From Gyrodactylus bullatarudis (lineage: Eukaryota > Platyhelminthes > Monogenea > Gyrodactylidea > Gyrodactylidae), in the NCBI GenBank assembly GCA_012064415.1, contig SSNU01000247.1:1302629-1366628 (forward strand): 64,000 nt of DNA, read 5' to 3'. The first letter of the stretch is position 1. Each line of letters begins with the position of its first letter. A program made the position numbers and the translations under genes. Below, piece by piece: positions 12,501-25,359 of this stretch. Below the pieces are notes generated by a model, which was not told the DNA's origin, ran no database searches, and saw nothing but the letters and a program-made list of their open reading frames with translations.

Positions 12501-14766
12501 AGTGGTCTCCTTTATGTTGAAGGCAACCTTTTTCAGTTTGTCTCTAATCATGGTAGAGTTTAGGCGTTCCTTGAACTTGTGTATGTTCTCCGAAGTCGAT
12601 TTCATAGAATACATGAAATTGTTGGAAATGTTAAAGTAACTCTCAATAGAGAAGCAACGTTGTAGGCCCTCGGGAGACTTGATCTTGTTACAAGGATCCG
12701 AATCACTGTTCGAGGTCAGCTTCTCATCAAACTTTTCGCAGGATTTCCTTTTGAAATACGTACGAAGGGCACAGAGACGTCTGAGTTTACCAAAGAATTT
12801 CGATGTGCTATTCTTACTGGATCGGAGGGACTGTTTGAATCTCTGCCAGTAGCTCGGATTAATCTGGTTATTCTCTAGGTCACTGGCCAGTAGATTTTCA
12901 CTCGTCTCCCAGTCAATGTCTGGTTGAATATCGATTTTTCTGATTTCTGGTTCAGACTCGCCGAATTCATCATAGGGATCCTCAATATTTTCCACCTATT
13001 CATCCACCAAAATTATTAATCGAGATCATTTTTAATTCTTTCAGTGTGGGTGAACTCACAAATTCTATTTTTCTATCTGTACTATTGGCCATACTTTCAG
13101 TTAATTCAACAATTCGACCCATATTCTTGTTATATTCCTGAGTGGATTCATACTCAAAATCTTTCTTGACAAAAGTCCCAGTGTCTGGATCAAAGTAAAG
13201 ATCGTCTTGTTCATCTTTAATCTTGCCGTCGTTGCCGGCCATGGCCATATGCTCTTTGGTTCTATCAGTAAAGTTACTAACCTGATCCTTGATACAAAAG
13301 AAGGTGTCGTATGAAATTTTCAAATTCTCAGCAAGATTGTATCCTGGCCCGGATAGGACAGCTTGAATAGTCAGGGTCACAATGAGAGTTTGACCTCGTT
13401 TCAACGTTAAACTTGGTATTAACAAGAAGAGGACAATACGAAAGTCATATGAGATAATGGATATGAACGATATGGTGAACATGACGAGGCCACGACAGAT
13501 CCCGTTAATTTTCAAAGCAACATACTGAAGTCTATTCTCACGAACGGCATCCTTTTCAGAGAAGAAGTAGCCCATGAGACGCCTGAAAAAGGTTTGTTCC
13601 TTGAATTGTACGTGATCAAAAACGAACTCAGAGTATTCCGGATCTTCCCAGACATTCAGCATGACAGATATCAAGATACCAAATAAAAGACCCATGCAAA
13701 ACAAAAGAATCAGCCTGATCATGTAGACTGTATAACAGCCAAAATAGTTGTTGGCCTCGGGCTCCAACGAGAAATTCCCATCCGTGTATAAAAGCGCTTC
13801 AATGAGTGGAAAGCTTTTGCGCAGTTTCCGGCGTAATTTCGTCACAAAGAATTGACCAGTCTTGTACTGTTCATCAAGATAGTAATTGGGTATATAAGTG
13901 GCTATAAATCGGTTATTACAGTCATACAAGGTCCATGAATTCTTATATTTTGGCTGGTTATTCTTTGCCAAGGATCTAGCAGAATATTCGTCGTATGTTT
14001 CATTTGCCAACAGGGGATAACCATGAGTGCCTAGGAATATATTCCTATCTGAGACATATTTTATACGATCCAAGTGGACATTTTTTTCAAACTTTTCACG
14101 ATATCGATAATAAAACCAGGTCATTTTGCAATAAACGTAATGTTTCAGTCCATGCACAAGGAAAGAGATGACAATGAGAAATATACTCTGGGGTAGAAAG
14201 TGGGAATTGATGAAAAATTTGAGGTCGTCCTGAGCCAGTTCATAGCAAAGGCTCGGCTTGACGAAGTAAATGTTTGTATAGTTGGTCAGACTCTCATGGC
14301 TATTCAAGTTGTGGCACTTGTTCTCTTCACTGTAATAGTCTGTTGTAGTTTTATTGATTAAATCCTTTAGATAGGTATTTGAATGATCTAGGTAGGACCA
14401 GATAACCACGGTGTAGGCTATACGAATGATTATGACTCCCTTGGAGACATTTGACATGAAATATTTCCAGAAAATCAACGTCAACTCGAAACTCTGCTTA
14501 GTATCGATGATTTCGATAATATGAATAAAGTAAAAGCAATTCAAGGCTCCAAAAAGGGCTAGAGTTATTGTAATCCTAATGGTATAGCGGTAGATGAGAG
14601 CATTGATGAAATTTCTTATTTGAAATCTCTCATAGGGATAGTCGATAATGAAGGTATCTGATAGCCAATAGACGATCATTTCGACGCCAAGAATAATAAG
14701 GATGGCTAGGGCTAATTTTCGGATCCATAGGACGTCCTCGATTTGGTTCTTTGTAGCAGGTAACAT
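9516..14766 (-). CDS. DCST: DC-STAMP domain protein with C-terminal RING-like finger (DCST1/DCST2, sneaky, SPE-42 family)
   Basis: Five exons: 14766-13060, 12995-11889, 10874-10680, 10543-10356 and 9675-9516. Introns are 64, 1014, 136 and 680 nt, phase is kept at each junction, and the protein is about 1118 residues. Family marks in order: LFLLIPSLTLKRGQ and GPGYNLAENLK near residue 472; TM segments plus YLQKYLETPQYDNIYM; NVLPLKSWEKK near 810; a TM; SRLRHRICDFYYPE, the conserved arginine-rich cytoplasmic stretch; then a cysteine finger with CNLC, HLC, FCNEC and FNCFVC pairs near 1035-1090 and a lysine-rich tail. Relatives act on sperm in sperm-egg interaction and acrosome function, with a predicted E3 ligase activity. 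The first roughly 340 residues carry several extra membrane segments not normally found before the GP..N motif. The apparent second gene starting at 12995 is exon 2 (its GTG codon is not a start). DCST1 versus DCST2 is undecided. Confidence 0.9.
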
Positions 14767-15429
14767 ATATTTTTTATGAATGAATCGTAAATTTTACTAT
14801 TAATATTGAAATAGTTCTATGAATGTGTGAATTTACTTGAAAGTAGTTGTGTTATAATATGATGTATTTTTATTTGAACTAAACAAATATTCGCACAAAC
14901 ACCTAAGAAATGAGATATCAAGACGTACAATAACCATTTGACATGTACAATACATGTTTTATTATCTGTCATTTATTTTGTTATGGAATATTGTTTCAAG
15001 GCAATACTGAAATAAAATCTGACACTAATGCAAATACAGGGAGTATATTTTAGCTCTATCGATGAAATCTTTATCCACTTTACCCCTAGGCTGAATGCTC
15101 TGTATCGAAAACTTCCCTGTCCCAACACTCTCAACAAATATGCACAAATCAAAAAAACCAAGTTAAGCAATCATCATTGTTGCATGTTCATCTCTAACTG
15201 TTTGTAAACATTTCCCATTGTAGTGTATAAAAATATTCATGTAATAAGTGCACAAAAGATGTTATATCATGATTACGAGGGAAGAATCTACCAGATTGGC
15301 TATGTAATATTATTTTGACTCTCGAGGGGGAAACGTGTTGAATCTCAACTTATCCTCAAAATCGTTTTTTTGATTAATTACACTCGAAGTAAAAGTATGG
15401 GTTTCTTAGACCGATAAAACAATTCTCAA

Positions 15430-15790
15430 TTACACGTAGTTTTTCAAACCGCTTCAATTTCTAATTTTTCGGTTTTATACAAAAACCCTAATGACGACAG
15501 CATAATTATTTATAAATGTATGGGTGAAAGAAAAAACTATTCTTATAATCTTAAACTACCTTAGCTTTTTCACTTTTCTCTCCACTGTTGCTATTTATTG
15601 GAGAGTTTCGGTGATTTTTCAGCTTCCATTTTATTCTTATTTCCTTTGACTTTTACTAATTCTTTCTTATGATTTGTAAATTATTATCTTGAATGAACTT
15701 TAACTTATATCATTTTTGAAGAATAACCACTGATGATGCTTCAAAAAATGTACACTTAGTTCTTCCAATTTTCTAAATTCTCAAATGGGT
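15430..15790. repeat. diverged copy of fold-back family B interior
   Basis: This stretch resembles 44130-44460: both contain a TTTTATACAAAAACCCT block, a GTATGGGT block, a TTTTTCAGCTT block and an ACCACTGATGAT block in the same order and orientation. It is part of a dispersed non-coding repeat family that is intact as a fold-back at 43.9-44.5 kb. Confidence 0.7.
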
Positions 15791-17462
15791 TTCATTTTTA
15801 TTTCTATAAATAAAATGGGTACTCTGCTATAGACAGGTGTATATTTGAATATTTACACTTGGATCTAATCCCCGATTCCTTCTTGAATTAATTCAAAGGC
15901 TTGTTAACTCATTTTTGAAATGTTTATTCCTTGGAAAAGAATGAGGAATTCTCATTGAGGATGGACGCACGTGTTACACCACCACTGTTCATTACAATAT
16001 TATTATGCATTTCGTCCTATTTTGTGTCAACATGTGTCATCATCTGATATGGTGTCATTTTTTCCCTTGTCAGTCGAGAGACTGAGGAAATGTGAAATTA
16101 TCCTAATTTAAATTGTCATGTAAAACATAAAATATACATCTCAATTGTAAGTGGACTATTTTCATTATAATGCAAACTTGTAATTTATCTTTAAGTAAAA
16201 TTTAAAATAAGGAAGACTAGAGCGCATTCACCTACAGTACAAAGCATTCATTTGGTTCATTTTGATTCGCAAACTTCCAAGGAGAGAAATTATTATTGAC
16301 TAAATTAAACTAATTCTAATAAAGAAAATAGTTTAAAAATGAATTATTTCTGACAAATATTCTAAATTATGTACGCCAATGATCTCGATATTGAATTTAA
16401 TGTAACATTTGGCTTATCAAAAAGTACTTTCAAAGGCAACTTTTGCTACTGGACAGGAGAGGTTTTTAATTATTTATTCAATAGAATTCCGGTGGGTGAT
16501 TTAGATTAATTACTCCAAAGGTTTTAGGTTTCAGATGGCAGGTGACAGACAAAAAAACACTGATAGTTATCTAAATATAAAATGTACACTGAAAATTAAA
16601 ATCTTATTATATATTTTTTAGTATAAAATGGCTACAACTATCCTTGTAGAATACAAAAATCAAGAGAAAGCCAAGAAGGCTGACCAACGGTTTCATAAAT
16701 TCTTTGTAATCCGGGAAATTTCGAAATAAATAAAATATTTCTGTGATTATGTAGTAGAATCGGAAATTTCAGATTGCAGACTGTGTATCTGAACTCTAGA
16801 GATAATCCCAAAAAATTCGACTTTTCAGCTCAATTGACGGCTTCAAAATTTTCTTTTCAGATACATGAGATGCTTTACATTAATCCCTCTGTTAATAATT
16901 ATAATTATCAATAAGAACAAAAGAAATAATTGAAAGAACATTCCCGAATTGATTATGAAAAACAGTTGGCTCTTTAGTTGGTTCAGATTTATGTAATTAG
17001 TTAAGATGAAAGGAATTAATCTCTGATATCAAAAGAACAAATGACGGAGACGAGTCAAAGTTCATCAGCTAAAATGGAATAAATATCGATGGGTAACATT
17101 GTGATTTTTTCTTTTTCTACAACAATACAATAAATTTTCCATGGATGAATACCTATTCTGGATTAGAGTTCTCCCTTGCAACAAATGCGGGAACAGACTG
17201 AAACCTTCTCATTCCAATCATGCATCTACTTCATACATATCTGTGTGTAAGATACTCTTTATTATTATTATCGTTGATTTGAATACCTTCTCGTTCTCTC
17301 CCAATGGTGGGAAGCAACAAGTCAAGTCTCCCACTTTTGGTGTTATGCAAGGTCAAAGGAATTAACCTAACAGAATCAAGAGTATTTTGATAAATTCCCC
17401 TTTTAGGTCATACAATACGATTCTCCCATTCATACCTTCCCCTTTGAGTTATCCGCTACGTG

Positions 17463-17482
17463 AGAGAGAGAGAGAGAGAGAG
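17463..17482. repeat. GA microsatellite
   Basis: About ten GA dinucleotide units in tandem, followed by an interrupted GACAGAGA stretch. Confidence 0.85.
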
Positions 17483-20400
17483 ACAGAGAAGTGACAATGA
17501 GACCAGTGAACCATGAAAGTAGAGTTTGCGTTAAATTTCTTTCTTCTGTTGGCAATCTCGATCATGAGGGACTTTTCTTCACAGAAAAAAAACTATCAAA
17601 GTCAAGTGATTCGTGAATGAAATATGGCCAATATTTCGTATGCGCAATAAGGAGAGAAATATACCAACAGATTACACCATGGAACATTTTGAATACTTAC
17701 CGTGTGTAATGGAACAACACCTGTTGGCATAATTCCATAAGACACAGAATGTAGAGAAAGACTCAATGTTCGACTACGTGTCCTGTGATAATATAATTAG
17801 TGGAAAGATTTATGGACAAACGCATATTACATGGGATAGAATGAACAATGAGTTTCATTCTAATTAATATCCTGTTGGAGCTAAATCTAATGTCTGTGCT
17901 TTGGAGGAGGACGAAATATACAGCGAATTTTAAAGAAGTACCATAACCCTATTATGATATTTTAGGCTTTAAAACGAGTTATATTCTAAACCTTGAGAAT
18001 CATCGAGCAGTCGACCATTGGTCAGCCACTATGGAAAAAAGGGCGAGTCGAATATTTTTTTTTCCGAACAATGTTTCAGCTGCAATGCGAATCAGTAAGA
18101 TCTAACTTAGAAAATCCCATTCATGAAATTTAATTTCCAAATTTTTAATTCTCTGATACCCCAAAATCCCTTTTTTCCCAAACATCTTCAACATATCCTA
18201 AATTATTTTTTTACTATAATATGCAGCGCTAGTTAAAAATACTTTACGAGCCTATTTCTATTTAAAATTGTATTCAAACGGCTCAAAATTTAGATCTTAA
18301 TCGATTGTAGTAGAAAAATTCATTGAAAGTAGTTGGCGCTAATTCAAAAATCGGCATTTTCAATTACGATTTGGGGTATCTAAGCAAAATTTAATTCACA
18401 TTGTTTAATATGAACTTTTTTACGTTGAAAAATTCTCTTTAAAATGAGCATTAAATAATTTGCCTCTCTAATGGACATGAATCTTGAAAATTGACAAGTT
18501 TAACTATTTCGATGAAAAAACGATGGAATTATAGATACAGCAAATGGCAATAATATATATAGTGAAGGGAAAAATAAAGGAGAGATTTCGAATAGCCAAT
18601 TTTAGATCTGGTATGAGCCATAACTGATCATGATTTAAGGTTAGTATCGTTCAGAGAACAAAACAAGATAAAAGGATAAGATGGGTTTCTTAAATTTTAT
18701 TTTTAAAATAGAAATAGAAGAAGATTCAGAAAATAACGAGAGCACATCCAAAGTGGAAAAGACCAGATATATCTATAAGGGCATTGTAAGAATCAATATT
18801 GGGATCTAAAGACTGTAAAAAGTTATATTGAATACGTTCAATTGTACACAATCTTTTAGTTGAATAAATGAGGAGTAGACAGAGTATTCAAGGTAACACT
18901 CAGCTCATATTATCACAGAGAGAAAGTGTGTTAGGTTCCTCTGCAAGGATTTAACAAAATTAATGAACAAACCATTGCTTTGTCATCTAGATAGATTCTA
19001 ACTAATACAGAGTCAATGTAAGTTGAAGGTTCGGATCAACTCCGGAAATCTAAAATTGATTTCAAATTATCGATACAAGCTATCTACCAAATCCGTCATT
19101 AATAACAAGGCAGCATCGAAACCAGAGATAGCAAAACACTAGAAACACCAGTATTCAATTAGAAGGAACCAAAACTACCCTATGATTGCTGTATTATTGT
19201 TAAGCGTATAGTAAAAAAACTGCACTGGTTTCTTTTAAATGTATTTTTTATCAGGTAGCAGAGAAAAACAAAGAATAAAACTCTCATTTATCATCTTGTT
19301 TTTTTTGTTGTTGTTTGCTTGCTAGCCTTGCTGTGAAAGTAGAGTAGAGAGAAAGCTAGCTAATCAAATATATATGTACCTAGAAAAGAAGAAGGTAGTT
19401 GATACGGAATGTGGGTAGAGTGAGTGGGATGTGTTTTGTGTGATGGGCTTCACTTGGTTTCTTCTGATGTTCAATTCTCTGTGTTCTGATATATATGTAG
19501 CATAGTAAAAATACCTAATACATTTGAGATTTTTGTAAATAGAGAAATTGAAAGTTTTGTCAAAACATTTTGCTGTCTCCACCTCCTCCTCCTGTTTCAT
19601 CCGATGCAATTTGGCTAATGGAAAATGTTCACACCAAACACAAACATTGTTGAATTAACAAGTGTTTCCGTCCCATTCATCCCTAAAGTCAAGATCCTCC
19701 ATTCTTTGTCATCAATTTAGAGTGGGGTTCTTTTGACATCTCAGAAACTCAAAATTTGAACTTGGTTTTTTTCAATTATCGGCTAAATACTACGGCACCA
19801 ATTCTTCATTATTTTTTATTGCGTTCTCATTGAAATTGATCTCGGTCCCAACATCATGATGAATGACTATAGCTATATTCATAATAAAAATTAGATTAAT
19901 TAATGTAATTTCTATTCTATTATTCGTTGGTTTGGCCATACAATCAGGGAGGGGTGAGATTTCTCTTGGGCGAAAGTGAGTTCAAGGAAGCTCGGCAATT
20001 CCTACATCAGATATCAACACAGTGCCGATATAAAGAGACTTTAGACGATAATTCATAAAAGAGTTTTGAAAAATTAGATGATTTTAATCATTCTGGGGGG
20101 AGTATGGGGCTAAATTCTTATACTTTCCCACAGAATTGGCCATAGAGAATTCGAGTTTCGTGAAAATATCAATTCTTCTGAGAATTTGTCGCTGACGAGT
20201 GTAACTTTGAATGACTAAATTATTCATGACAAGTGTCTGTATTGAAGAGACCCCCCCAACTCTCTGAGAGAAAAAAGACAATTTGCTTTTGACGTTTTAC
20301 CTTGACTACCTTTGTCATTACTGATAACTAGCCATAGTCGGAGACATCATATACATCTTCTTCTACATAACTAACAAAAGAATACCTTGAAATTCTAACC

Positions 20401-20714
20401 GAATGGAAATAAAGGTGGATAATTTCCCAGAAAAAGAAGCATCCATTTCAAAAGGAAGACTTTTTTCCCACAAGATGTCCACCACTTGACTTTCACCCAT
20501 GTCATGGCTTTTGTGTTTCTTTCATAATTTTGTATTGTTTTTCTCAAGAAAAAAGGCTCTCCCATCAAACACGTTGGCCACTTTTTTAAAATTTGAACCT
20601 GTGTGCCAAATTTGGATAGCTCAAAACATATTTCTATCCGGAGAGTTGAGATTCTCATAGTGAAGAATTAATCGATAAATTGCCAAAATTAAAAATACTT
20701 CGAATGTCTTTTCT

Positions 20715-21192
20715 TTAACCCTTAAAGTACCACAGTGATAGTTCTATCACACATCCTTTTAGCAACTCATTATTATTCATTAAGTCCTCAGAAAATACTT
20801 CGTTTACCACCCATTCGATAGAAAATTTATTAATCTCCTGGAATACGCAAAGATCTTGGCTCTATCATTAGTCAAACTCGTGATATACAGATTCAAAGAC
20901 AGTTGATTTTTTTCAAAAAACTAATTTTAGTTTAAAAAGTTTTTTGAAAGCCTACTTCACAGGATCATAGGTAAAAAGTAAGATAACTTTTATCGAGTAA
21001 GTTACCTAAAGCTACAAAGACAGCTCGTTTTCGGATCAAAAAATGACCTATTTTTGATCGATAACTTCTGAACCAAAAATAATTGCGCTAAAACAACAAT
21101 AGATTTGTAATCAGTCTATTCACAAACCATAGGATAGACAAAATATCGAATGCGATTCATGAAAAAAAATTCTCTGGGCCTTTAAGGGTTAA
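20715..21192. mobile_element. piggyBac-like MITE with TTAA target-site duplication
   Basis: The element is bounded by TTAA at both ends (20715-20718 and 21189-21192) and has the perfect 9-bp terminal inverted repeat CCCTTAAAG / CTTTAAGGG. It is 470 bp between the duplications and has no coding capacity. TTAA duplications with CCC-starting termini are typical of piggyBac-derived elements. Its interior (from about 20766) recurs at 29650-30083, for example CAAAGATCTTGGCTCTATCA. It is non-autonomous. Confidence 0.75.
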
Positions 21193-21573
21193 AAGTGAAA
21201 CAGAAACAAAAATATGATCAATGAATTTTCAAATTTATGTACTTTAAAATGTCTAATCAAAATAGACATTATCGGTGATCAATTCTATAAATATACAAGG
21301 CTGTGAATTAAATCTGAAATCAATAAAAGCAAAGGTTTAGTCGTGTTAAGATGAAGAAGAGATATTATCCCAATGGTGAAAGTAATGCAGATTGTTCCTG
21401 TATCCATGTTACGCTCAGACAAGGTAACATTAGAATGAATGTTAATACATTTCTCCTCTGTGCATCTGTTATACAATGCTGACTGTGACTGACAAGCAAA
21501 CAATCTGCATTATTTAGTCAACTCCGATTGGTTCTCTCCTCCATAATGTATTCATACATAATAAATAGATCTG

Positions 21574-21600
21574 GCATATATATACATTCACACACCATTG
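21574..21600 (+). promoter_or_regulatory. possible TATA-like element of the Hox gene
   Basis: CATATATATACATTC lies about 210 bp before the chosen Hox start codon. In AT-rich DNA this is weak evidence and no transcription start is known. Confidence 0.2.
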
Positions 21601-21791
21601 GACAATATATATTCTAATGCAGTTTTTCTCTTACAAATTGTAAAAAGAAGTAGTGAAACAATTTATTTATATCAGCATAAAAGAAGCTATATCAAAAGCA
21701 TAATTTTACTGCGCAACCCACACTCTCTATTGCCATTTTTACCTACACAAGATATAGATAACAGTTGGAATTTTTTTGATTAATTTTCTAA

Positions 21792-24700
21792 ATGATTCTG
21801 TCGAACATGCAGGCCTGTGGATTTATACCGGATAATGGAGGTCATCAGATATCCTATCACCAGACAACTAATCCTCAGATCTCTTCCAGCTCGAGTAATC
21901 ATTCTATCCTAAGCCAGCAGACTCTAATGAACCATCCAGGAGGAAGTAATTCCTACCAGGGACAAGAGTTACACCTGCATAGTCAAAACTTTCTCGGACT
22001 GTCATCAGCAAATGAGATCATCTTCAATCAACAACATGCACAGAATGGCCTGTATCAGGGACAACTGGACCATCCGACCTCATGTAGTCAATCTCCGTTG
22101 TCATCTCTGACAAATTCCATGAGTTCCACAGAAGATGAGAGTTTCATCTTGAAACGATCGACAGCTTTCTTTAGTCACCCCGTCTCAACTGTCCAGGGTG
22201 GTGTCCACCAACCAGGAGCTGATATCAACTTTAGTGGAAATAATAGTTCATATTCCCATCATCAGGGCCACCATCATCAGCATCATCACCAGCAGCAGAC
22301 GTCATGGACGTCAGAGGGCGTTGTTAACCAGAATGAAAATAGACCGAATTATCAGGAAACCTTGAACAGATTTCATCCCACAGTTAATTGGCCAATAAGC
22401 TATGATGATACAGAGACAGCAATTTGTGATAAACTCTCGATGCCAGTAGAAAGTCAGCGAGATGATATTCAGAGTAAAAAGGAGCTTTTAGGAACTAGGA
22501 GTCCCGCAAAGACATCAGATCACCAGATTAAACAAGTCAAGATGAAGCAAAATGACTCAGACCCAACCACAAACACAACAACAATTAGAAAGAATGCAGT
22601 GATATACCCATGGATGTGCAGAGCTCATTCTAAAAGTAAGTTTACTGATTAAAATAATCGTACAAAATGTTTTTGGGCTTATAATATGTTAATGACCCTA
22701 CCTTGGTCAAGTATCGGCTAGTAAATGATAGTAGTTGTCAGGATGTCAACGAGATATATATTCTCACGTCTTGAGTGACTTGTCAAAAAGTCACAACAAA
22801 ATGAAAAAGGGGCCTGGTAACAAACGGGAACTTTTTGACTCTTCTATGAATACACTTTTTTTGGGTCATTAAAAATGCGCATACTTTACTAGAATTTTCA
22901 TCCCTTCCCTGTACTATGCATCAGGTTAATTTGGAATATTTTTCAAATGGATAGGGAAAAAGATCAGGCAATCACCTGTTATTATAATTGTTAATATTAA
23001 GACAAATTTGTCCGTGGTTCAAATCTCAGATAGGCTTGACATTTATGAATGATTGTTTATGTAGTATAATACAATTTAACCTTCACGAAAAATGGGATTA
23101 AAAATTCAACGGTAAATAAATACAGTGGGTTTTTTCAGTCCCAAACGCGCATAAATATAAATAATAAAAGAGAGGGGTGAAATTTTCATCATGTGCAAAA
23201 TAGTGCCCATTCATTCACTTTGATCTACAATCAACTGGAAAGGTTGCATTTATCCGAAGAAAAAATTCCCATAAAAGGTCGCTGGTTATTCCGGGAAATC
23301 AATATCAATGGATGTATTGTTTATATCTACTATATGATAAACACATAATATAGAAGGGGCAATTAATCAATGAGGATAAAACACTTGTTTGATGTGATGA
23401 TGAAACCAGAAAAAATTAAACAGGGGAGGGGAAGTGAATGATTAATTGGGAGAAATATTTTTTTCGTTGTTGTTGTTGTTTTAAAGAGAAAAAATTTATT
23501 TTCCCCGGCAAAATATAAAACTGCGCTTTTTTCCACGAAACTTGGGCGTGTGAGGGATTAAAAATTTAAATTAGATGTGCAATTAGAGAAATTGTTATTT
23601 AAAAGCAACAGAATAGACAGAATTTGTATGCTTGTACAACTATAGTAAAGTAAGTACATATATACGGTGTATATTAGAGGAGATATATGCATAGTATTAT
23701 AATGTGGGTAGAAATGATTATATGATGCGTAGATTAAAGGAAACACGAGAGGAAGATTAATGATGGTTTAATTTCCCCGCATTTTGCTACAGGATCAAGG
23801 TTTAGAGAAGAAATTCATGTCAAAAATCATCTTTATTGGCTACCGTGAAAATTGTAAAATTCAACCTGATAAAAGTTAACCCTCACTTTCTTGAGCGATA
23901 ATTTGATCTGAAAGATACTTAAACTACCTTTTTATTGACTACTTATTAAGCTACAAGAGAATATTCTTTATAGTTTATAAAGATTCATTGGTGCTAACCA
24001 AAGTTACTTAAAGAGGGGTGATTTTTTCAAGGTAGAGTTATAGAAAAAAAAACACGAAAATCCCATTTAGAACCAAATGTCCACAGCACATGCCTAAAAT
24101 GATAAGAGAGGGAGCATTATTATTAGGCTTGGACAGGAAATTCAATGTATTTTTTCCCACATCAATCTTGTTGTTATTGAATGATGAGAAGCCTAGGAAT
24201 CGAAGTTAAGGCTTAAAGTACCATACATCGAAAATGAAACACATGAAAAGAAACAGAGATGGCTTCAGGCTGGCAGGCAGGCAGGTTCCATATCAAAACT
24301 TTATGGTAGGAGAATAATGAAAATATCATTATTCTTATTAGAGGGAGGGGAATGTGTATTGAAAAGAAACCAACTGCCCAAAAAATACAAGAACAAGGGT
24401 GTAGAGCTAAAAGTTGGATTTTTAATCAATTTGTAAAATGATTAATTGAAAAAACAATTTACAATCTAGTATATATTTGGTTTCAATTTCGGGCTTTAGT
24501 TAATCAGGTGCCAGCATTTATAAAGCTTATTGTGAGGAGACTGTGATAGATGGTTTTTTGTTCTAAAGCTATTTCATTGTATTTAGATTCTGGATCAGAA
24601 CGGAATGGTAAAAAGAGTAAAAAATTCCAAGAACAGAACGGCCAAGAAGAGAAGACGCCAAAGAAACGAGGGAGAAAGTCAAAGAAGCAAAAGTTGGCTG

Positions 24701-25359
24701 AAGAAATGGCCAAGAACAATGCTACTTTCGAGTCCAAAGAGATTGAAGAAAAACAAGTCGAAGCAGCAGAAATAAACGAAAGCAATGAGTTTTTCAGCAT
24801 CCCCGAGAGACAGGAGAGTCATGTACAGACACAGAGGACTACAACTTCATTTACGAGTGAATTCTCAGAGGATCGATCCTTGGACGAGACAGATTCCCTT
24901 GTGGATGAGCTCAATTATTCCGAAGGCATGGCTTATTTATCGAGTAATGATCACAAGAGGACGCGGACAGCCTACACAAGACTTCAGATTCTCGAGCTGG
25001 AGAAGGAATTCCACTTTAACAAATACCTCTCGAGGAAGAGACGACTAGAGATTGCTCATACCTTAACTTTATCTGAGAGGCAGATAAAGATTTGGTTTCA
25101 GAATCGACGGATGAAATGGAAAAAAGAACATCATCTCCCAGGGAATAAACAGAGACTTGTGGAGACAGAGAGTGATAACCTTGTCCAGAGGTTGAGCAAA
25201 ACTCCGATTAAAGAAGAGAATAAACTTTTATCCCCAAATAGCAGTAAGGCCTGTTTTGATTATTCCAATGAAAATCGGATAGCTGGCCATAGTTGGCAGG
25301 AGAGCAACAGTTTTAATCCGATAAACGATGCAAACCTACAGACCCTGTGTAATTTCTAA
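21792..25359 (+). CDS. Dfd: Hox4/Deformed-like homeodomain transcription factor
   Basis: Two exons, 21792-22635 and 24587-25359, with a 1951-nt intron (GTAAGT donor, TATTTAG acceptor, phase 1); 538 residues. Exon 1 is rich in Q, S, N and H, with a His/Gln run ([14 protein letters not shown]), and ends with the hexapeptide IYPWM, which contacts Exd/Pbx. Exon 2 encodes a complete 60-residue Antp-class homeodomain (start near 24957) with [39 protein letters not shown] and [11 protein letters not shown]. [14 protein letters not shown] and the LP after the homeodomain favour paralogue group 4 (Dfd) over group 5 (Scr). Hox4 proteins specify anterior segment identity. Between hexapeptide and homeodomain lies an unusually long linker (about 120 residues) with a basic KKRGRKSKK stretch. 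The usual Hox N-terminal MSSF motif is not evident. No second Hox gene is in the window. Confidence 0.92.
22636..24586 (+). other. Hox gene intron
   Basis: This single intron sits between the YPWM exon and the homeodomain exon, a position usual for Hox genes. It is non-coding, with GT-rich and A-rich tracts (GTTGTTGTTGTT near 23470) and no repeat shared with other parts of the window. Intronic regulatory elements are plausible but unseen. Confidence 0.6.

Larger units (their letters stand above)
14767..21791. other. 7-kb non-coding region upstream of the Hox gene
   Basis: There are no credible coding exons. The region contains a diverged repeat copy at 15.4-15.8 kb, a GA microsatellite near 17463-17482 and a TTAA-flanked MITE at 20719-21188 (listed separately). 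The rest is AT-rich unique-looking sequence. By position it is the likely place for Hox regulatory elements, which I cannot identify by eye. Confidence 0.5.

Noticed and set aside
11877..12995. Separate gene beginning at 12995
   Set aside because: The apparent start codon is GTG, and a 64-nt intron joins it in frame to the upstream DC-STAMP exon; the motifs continue across the junction.
17141..17365. Open frame with a CNKCG motif
   Set aside because: A lone CxxC in a 74-residue frame with no splice context or homologous domain; probably chance.
24504..24800. Minus-strand open frame opposite Hox exon 2
   Set aside because: It is the complement of the Lys/Glu-rich Hox linker, giving a Phe/Leu/Ser-rich shadow.
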